A DNA stretch of 64,000 nucleotides, from assembly GCA_016508695.1 (NCBI GenBank), contig VNKQ01000007.1:1178001-1242000 (forward strand), given 5' to 3'. This DNA is from Hyphodiscus hymeniophilus. Its lineage: Eukaryota; Ascomycota; Leotiomycetes; Helotiales; Hyphodiscaceae. The notes below the pieces were generated by a model. That model was not told the origin of the DNA. It did not search any database and worked only from the letters and a program-made list of their open reading frames with translations. The number at the start of each line of letters is the position of its first letter. Within the stretch, counting starts at the first letter, position 1. Position numbers and translations under genes: made by a program. Below are positions 58,011-64,000 of the stretch, in pieces.

Positions 58011-59139
58011 ATGGATATGTTATTATCCCTTCCAGTCTTTGGCTACTTTCTTGCGCCGGGCCTCACGACCTACTCGACCTCTCTAAATGTCCTATTCTTC
58101 TACATGGTATGACTACTCCCTCAATAACCGTACCGAATCGATCTAACAATACACAGACATGGAGCACTCTAGTACTTTCCCACCCTCCCATCAAAGTCGA
58201 GATCCTCGGAACTCTAGGCATACGAATCGCTTTCTGGCTCGTACCCTCGATAGCATTCCTCCTTTTCGATACCATCATTCCTAGCCTTTCAGTCGGCATA
58301 AAACACCAGGGCGGCTCTGCTCTGCCAACACGGACTGGGGGCACGCGAGTGTCGAGAAAAGGCGGCCGCCCAGAGTGGTATACCGTCATAGGTCTCAGCC
58401 TATTCAATATCTGCTTGGGCGGAGCTATCCAAGCAGGAGTAGAATTCCTGTTCACAGAGGTCCTGAACATTCGAAGTGCGCTGAAAGTCACCACGACTTT
58501 ACCCATGCCATGGGGCCTGGCAAAAGATGTCGTCCGAGGACTGCTGTTGCGAGAGGTCAGTCCACCCCTTCCCCCACTCAGACAGACAAGCTAACCGCCT
58601 CCAAGGTCTTCGGATACTACATCCATCGCTTCATCCTCCACCCGAGCTCACCGACCTTCATCAGCAAGCTACACGCCTCGTACTTCCACTCGATCACAGC
58701 GCCATACTCCTTCGCCGCTCACTACGACCACCCGGCGTCCTACCTCCTCTTCCGATTCCTCCCCGTCTACCTCCCCAGCATCCTATTCCGGATCCACCTC
58801 CTCGAGTACCTCGTCCTCCTCTCCATCGTCACCCTCGAGGAGACGCTCACCACGTCCGGCTACACGACCGTGCCAGGGATCCTGCTCGGAGGAGTCGCGC
58901 GACGACAGGACCTGCACAGCGAGGGCCGCGGGAGGGGTAATTTCGCGCCTTGGGGAATCCTGGACTGGATCCATGGCACGAGTATCGGCCCTGATGTGAT
59001 GGACGATGCAAAGGATGAGGCGGACAAGCATCACGTCAAGGAACGCGGGAGTAAGGCTTTGGATAACGCGAAGGAGAGCGGAAGAGAGGGTCTGAGATCG
59101 TGGAATGGACGGAGGAAGAGCGGAAAACAGGTGCAATGA
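58011..59139 (+). CDS. Sterol desaturase/fatty acid hydroxylase superfamily protein
   Basis: Exons 58011-58106, 58157-58555 and 58606-59139 give 342 aa; both introns are 50 nt and in phase 0. At least four hydrophobic helices are visible (for example LVPSIAFLLFDTIIP and LLEYLVLLSIVTLEE). Members of this superfamily are di-iron membrane enzymes of the ER acting on sterols or sphingolipids. Histidine motifs here are HRFILH, LHASYFHS and HYDHP, plus DLHSE before the family ending GNFAPWGILDWIHGT. The usual HxxHH boxes are incomplete (see findings). The C-terminal 45 residues are very hydrophilic. A start at the second Met (MLLSLP) is also possible. Confidence 0.82.
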
Positions 59140-59358
59140 ATCTAACAGTAAGTTTTTCCAGTACTGTGCTTACGTGGGTGTTCCGGGTTTAGATAGTTGT
59201 TACTGCGTTGGCTTTTTCTGATATACCCTTTTCAAGTTCCGAAATAGTTAAAATGATTGATTCCTATCCAAGGACCCTAATTCTATCCATGCTCTATTGC
59301 TAATCGTTCACTTATTTCCGTCCTTTACAACCATATTCCAGTGTCCCATCAACGGCTT
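59140..59358. other. Short convergent intergenic region
   Basis: 219 bp between the stop of the sterol-desaturase-like gene and the stop of the F-box-like gene. Nothing recognised. Confidence 0.6.
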
Positions 59359-60433
59359 TCAAACCTTATAACTCATCATTTCGACCTCCACCATCTCCCT
59401 GGCCTCTTCCCAGCTATCAAACACGTGACACTCCGTCCTAGCACAGAACAGCTTCCACAACACACTCTGCAAACTAGCATAGCCCTGGACACTACCCGTC
59501 TCAAACGCCTCCATATCAGCCAGCGCGTCATAGATAACCTCGTTTGACCATTCGTAGATCTCGCGTGGTACTTGAGCAACGGCCGCCCGTGCGAAGAATG
59601 GGCCATATCTCAGTATTCTATCCTCGAATACGATCCACCGCTCACGAAGTGAGTCGCTGGTCTTTTTTGGGTGTTTGAACTTTGACGACCGAAAATATGC
59701 TAAGCCAAGCACTCTCGACATTACCCCGAGGACGGCTAGTTGAGTCGTAGCAAGTGATTCAAGGTAGGAGACCTGTGCTGCTCTGACTGCGTGGATATCG
59801 GCATCAGGGACAGCTGCAGTACTGTCGCCTATGCCGTACAAGAGTTGGAGGGCGTCCTTTTTGAAACGCTCAAGCCGCAACGAAAGTTCCGGCTCGGATA
59901 CATTAGCTGGGAGTGGTAGATCGAGACTCATGCTACCGTCAGAGCTCGGGGTCATCCCCGTGGCTTCGTGCCTAACCAGCGACTCATTGGTATACTCCCG
60001 GCATCTGACTTCACAGAGCCAGGAATAGGAATGAGCGGGTATGTGTGTATTGCGGGGCCATGATGGTAGGAGAGTGCCAGGGTAGAGCTTCTTGGTTCCC
60101 TCCTTCGTTGAAACCGTCTGAACGATCGAGCGTTCATACGAATGGAGTAAGGTGTTGAATCTCTGGAGGTACATTAACAGAGGAAGACCGACGGGAAGAA
60201 CATATACGGACCTTTGAAAGTGCCTTCAAAGCCCATGAACCGACCTTGGGATCCGCGCTGACCACATCTTCGACGATCTTCAGGCATATCTCGGCTGGCA
60301 AGCTCAATCCCCCTCTGCTTGTGAGAAGCCCTCCTGGCTTCTGCAGATCATTTCTGAACATGTCTGAGCTTGAGGGACTTTCGTGCACAACTTTGGGACT
60401 GTGTATAGCTTGTAGGGTTGTGCGTTGAGGCAT
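59359..60433 (-). CDS. Hypothetical protein with a short F-box-like motif
   Basis: Exons 60433-60212 and 60162-59359 give 341 aa; the intron is 49 nt and in phase 0 (ALSK-RFNTLL). Residues around 40-60 carry LSLPAEICLKIVEDVV, like the first half of an F-box. The remainder is predicted mostly helical with no domain I recognise. The segments SWLCEVRCREY and YGPFFARAAVAQVP are Cys/aromatic-rich. The ATG at 60433 is chosen; upstream codons in frame lack an ATG. Possible role as an SCF adaptor is inference from the weak F-box only. Confidence 0.65.
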
Positions 60434-62731
60434 AGTTTGTTTGATTCTCAAGAATAGGAAAGATACTTAGAAAGAAGCTATGGTCGTGCGGTATCGATGA
60501 CTGACTGACACAGAGTGAACGTTCGAGACAAAGTTGGAGTGGTACTTAATCATCCAAACAATAACCGTGATGAATCGAATAAAAGGGGTCTGCTTTCGAA
60601 GCTCGAGTTCTCTTCCGGTGCTAAATTATGCCAAAGTACACAAGGCTGAATGGTTCGCAGGAGACGGGATGAATGTGTAAAGATACGCCTTCGAGCGATG
60701 GAATGAGAAATGAAGCTATTGAAAAGTCTTCTTTGTTGAATATGATTGAGTGATTGAAGATCCAAAGAGTTGAAGTATGTATATCCCTTGCCATCAAGGT
60801 GGTAGGTACGGAGTAGACGTGTCCATGAAAGTGGCAGCGACGAGGCTGACCTAGCCTCGTGCTACCCATCAAGGTCCAACTTACCTTATTGAGTGGTCCG
60901 CACCTGGGTCCAATCATCATTTCTTCGTTCCCGGATATTCTGAGATGCGGTTTGCAAGATGACGACGAGTGGGAAGAGCTTGAAAGAGTGTTTGAGGTTT
61001 AGAAGAGTGCCGAAGAGTGACGCAAGAGATGTGTTAGGTAGGGCGATTTGAGAGAAGAGATCGAAGCAACTTTGAGCTTTCAGCAATAGTAAGGGTTGTA
61101 TCTCTTGTAACATTCCGGATTTGGACGCTGCAGTCTTCAATCCGAGAATTCCAACTTCACCATGATAGTCCGACTCGCCTGTTAGGGAAGGTGGAAAATG
61201 GTGTCGTTAAGGCTCTGAGCAGGCTTTCTTTTGACACACCCGTCTTCAATTGTTCAAACTGCTCTGAAACCAGGTCACTGGTATGTATAGATAAAGACTG
61301 CCTCTCGAGTATGAAAAACGAAATGATGTCTACGTACCATGGTTTCAGCAGCGCCGTTTGCGACTCGATTGCACTGTGTACCCGAAATGTCGCCGTGTTG
61401 GAGTTGTTTTGTGCTGACAGGATGTCGCTACCCCTTCCAAAGCTTTCCTATACCTATGGCACACCGCAGTCCTACAGTCTGGATAGATCCATATCGCATA
61501 AGATTGAGAAACCATCCACGTGATTTCCAAGTCCTCCTTTTTACGAGCAAGCTGTCTTCTTTTTCTTGCTCATTCATCTAGGCTTCAACAAGCCAGTACC
61601 ACGGTCTGCTTTCTCAAGAGCAGCTCTCGCAACTTACTACTCAGCATGTTCTCATTCTGGTTTCTTCAATGTCCAAGAACCCCATGGTCTCCCAGATCGT
61701 CCCTGGTCTATCACCTATCTCGTTGATCCAGGTTCCAGCACTTCAAATCTTTCTCAGAAGAGTAGAGAGCAATCGCAGGGCTACATTCCACAGAACCCCT
61801 GAGGCAGCCGGTGCGAAAGGCGGCAGACAAATTCACTCAGTTACTCAGTCGACTCGCATGTGACAACAATGACGAGATCGCAAAGGACCTAGTGGAATAC
61901 TCTACGAATTCAAACGAAGTGAAGAAATTAAGAGCAGATGAGATAGTGAATGACATGAGCGACGGATCGCAAAGGGCGACTGTCCCGAGAGAAACTTGAA
62001 AGCAACGATATTGATGCGAACGGTATGGATCATATCGCGACTCAGTCCAAGCAGAAGGAAAGTTCGATTGTCCACTTGATGTGTCTAGTGACTGGTCTTG
62101 AAGCCTTGTACTTCACGAAGGAAGAGAGACGTTATACGCTTGATTTTGCTATCAGAAACTGGACAACAAGGTGTCATATTCACGCAGGGATTGATACCTT
62201 CTGCTGTGTGGTCGGGATACATATCGCTACGGATATAGGAAAATCCCCATTCACGTAACGATACCGTCGATCGGACAACGAGTACGACTGCTTAAGACGA
62301 GTTGAAGAGAATAAGGTATCTAGGCAAGAAAGAGATCTCGGTTCAGGCGTCGCTACTGAGCGCTCTTTTTGAACCCCGAGTCTTCTGGAACAATGTGAGA
62401 TGTAGCCTATGCAGCCCTGATTTCAGAAAGGCACATCGAGCAGTGCCTTCGATTGGAGAAGTCCGTTATGAGTAAAAGACACTCGGTATGAGGAGGATGG
62501 CGTCGAGGCGCCTCAGATCCACGAGCTGGACTAATACCACATCTTCCTGCTGATCCTCAAGAATCTCAATAATCCGTGGTGTGACGGCTGGATTCGTGAT
62601 AGCTGCCAATCAATATTCTACAACCGTTGTCAACAGAGACCCAATCATCAAGTCGTCCATTCATGCTGGGGATTTTGCTCAAACCGTACCCGGAACTCCA
62701 CCGCAATGCAGTCAGTCACGCCTTTTCGACC
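60434..62731. other. Gene-poor stretch, nothing recognised
   Basis: About 2.3 kb. Open frames of 60-110 codons appear in many overlapping registers (for example 60886-61140 minus, 61191-61523 plus, 61811-61999 plus) without domains or clear splice partners. Decayed coding or repeat DNA is possible. I cannot support a gene here. Confidence 0.45.
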
Positions 62732-63737
62732 TCAATCGCTATCTTCGCCGTTATCCAGTGCTTCGTCCTCGGCCTCATGTTGTTCCTCTTCGATCTGCTC
62801 GTCCGTCTCCTGCCGTTCCTCGACCTCATCCCCCTCTTCTTCCTCATCTTCTGGTTCCTCTCCACTCTCATCCTCCTCACCCTCGCCCTCGCCTTCGCCT
62901 ATATCCTCATCCCTCTGCATATCCCGTACATCGCCCTCCCTCGTAGCCCCTTCCCTGTCCATCCTAGCCTTCTTAGCGACCGGCTGACCATCCCCGTCCA
63001 TCCCCTCCCCATCATGATCACCCTCCACATAACTCTCCTCCTCGCCCGGCGGGGGACTGCCAACCTTTCCAGACGCCTTGTCCGCAGCTACCTTCTTCCG
63101 ATACGTGTTCCGCTTGTCGGTCTGTAGTTCGACGAACCCTACATCCAGCCATCAGCAACCAAGCACCACCCTCCGACACTGATGATGAACTAACTCGCGA
63201 GCTCTGCCTCCAGCCTCGGTTTGAACTCTGGGAACTCGAGATCGTCCAGCGCTGCCAGTACGTCCTGGGGAGCGATCGTTTTCCTATTCGCTCTCTGCGT
63301 ATGTTCATTCGCGCTGGACGCGGGGTTCTGTTAGCGACCTATCTCCCACGCCGACGCGCAAATGGGGGTCCGCCACTCGCAGACGGGCACGTACTGTGTC
63401 GCGAGGTAGCTCACAAAGACGGTCGCGCTCTTCGACATGGCGAGCATGGCGTTGCCTTGGATCTGGGTGTTTGCGGGCAGGACGCCTTTCGCCAGCCTCG
63501 TCACTATGCTCTTGGGAAGGTTCAGATCCTGCCAATTGGGTAAGCATAGCCCTTTGTTCACCGCGCCGGGCTTCCAGTGGGTTTGTAGAGATGGTCTTTG
63601 GGTTCTGCCAGCGTCCCGCACCGGTTGCGTACCTCGATGTTTACTCCCTCCTTAGATGATAATTCTTTGGCAGGCGTGCCAATTCCTTCATCCCCTGTGG
63701 CCATCTTGGACGTATCAAGACTCTTTCTTGGTGGCAT
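62732..63737 (-). CDS. DPB4: DNA polymerase epsilon subunit D (Dpb4), histone-fold
   Basis: Histone-fold subunit of polymerase epsilon, also found in ISW2/CHRAC-type remodellers. Exons 63737-63633, 63528-63395, 63313-63195 and 63138-62732 give 254 aa; introns are 104, 81 and 56 nt, all in frame. The N-terminus is MPPRKSLDTSKMATGD. The histone fold begins EDLNLPKSIVTRLAKGVLP, continues NTQIQGNAMLAMSKSATVFV and HANEHTQRANRKTIAPQDVL, and ends DDLEFPEFKPRLEAEL. A Lys/Arg linker (NTYRKKVAADKASGK) leads to a long Glu/Asp-rich tail, the usual Dpb4 layout. The first intron (104 nt) is the longest in this gene. Confidence 0.92.
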
Positions 63738-64000
63738 ATTGGCTCTCGAGGTTGCTAAAGTGAGAGCGATGGCTTGTTGAATTGGGTTACAAACAGTGTG
63801 GGGTGGCAGTCAAAGGGTTCGGCAATTACCTATCTTGAAAGATGAGAGAGATCACGTCGCGTCGGCCCATGTCCAAACGTGTTCATCACGTGCCTAACTA
63901 TATTGCTCTATCGAATGCCATAAAAGGCTATGGGTCTTCTGCAATTCAAGTTGAAGAATAGGACTCCATTTTCCGAGGGGGAGTCGTAGATATGTGTTGT
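63738..64000. other. Region upstream of Dpb4 to the window edge
   Basis: 263 bp that should include the Dpb4 promoter and 5' UTR. A CACGTG lies near 63888. Nothing else recognised. Confidence 0.5.

Noticed and set aside
62627..63127. 166-codon hydrophobic frame resembling a membrane protein
   Set aside because: It is the antisense of the Glu/Asp-rich tail of Dpb4. GAG/GAA codons read backwards give Leu/Phe/Ser-rich residues, a common artefact.
28244..63737. Chromatin gene cluster (sirtuin, Med16, DIM-5-like, Dpb4)
   Set aside because: They are spread over 35 kb among unrelated housekeeping genes. Only the RRP1/SET pair shares a promoter.

Overview
This window is nuclear DNA of a filamentous ascomycete (Pezizomycotina). 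The genes are mostly split by short GT-AG introns of 44-104 nt, and several have clear fungal orthologues: Med16, Hst3/4-type sirtuin, DIM-5-type SET protein, Gid4/Vid24, Mago, beta-COP, Rrp1, Dpb4. The gene content and the BTB and F-box-like families fit Leotiomycetes, but that class-level guess is weak. I modelled exons by hand by joining frames at GT-AG sites, and most models close without a frame error.

Layout. 1-7 kb: a truncated Zn2Cys6 regulator, a long divergent intergenic region, a bZIP regulator and a mitochondrial-looking SDR. 7-22 kb: a sparse, partly decayed accessory stretch with a small one-pass membrane protein, a frameshifted FAD monooxygenase, a small Rossmann-fold protein, 3.4 kb with no recognisable gene, and three BTB/POZ loci, of which one is intact and two are broken. 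22-34 kb: housekeeping and regulatory genes (RING-CH E3 ligase, GT31-like glycosyltransferase, sirtuin, Med16). 34-38 kb: an F-box-like gene with a 90-bp tandem duplication upstream, then about 2 kb with nothing recognisable. 38-50 kb: dense conserved genes (Gid4, Mago, beta-COP, sphingoid base kinase, Rrp1 divergent from DIM-5, MFS transporter). 51-64 kb: glutaredoxin 6/7-like, a large alpha/beta hydrolase with a disordered N-terminus, a sterol-desaturase-like protein, an F-box-like protein and the histone-fold subunit Dpb4.

Functional themes. Most neighbours do unrelated jobs: ER-Golgi traffic (beta-COP), sphingolipid signalling, gluconeogenic enzyme turnover (Gid4), the exon junction complex (Mago) and rRNA processing. 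Four genes act on chromatin or replication (Hst3/4, DIM-5, Dpb4, Med16), but they are scattered and look coincidental. I found no secondary-metabolite backbone gene, transposase, rRNA, tRNA or CRISPR. The most interesting signals are the decayed BTB cluster, in which two stop codons look like CGA-to-TGA changes; a frameshifted monooxygenase; several stop-free introns of length 3n, including two in Mago, one next to a glutaredoxin active site and one in the SDR; and perfect CRE and E-box palindromes upstream of some genes. I did not find a convincing new multi-gene system.
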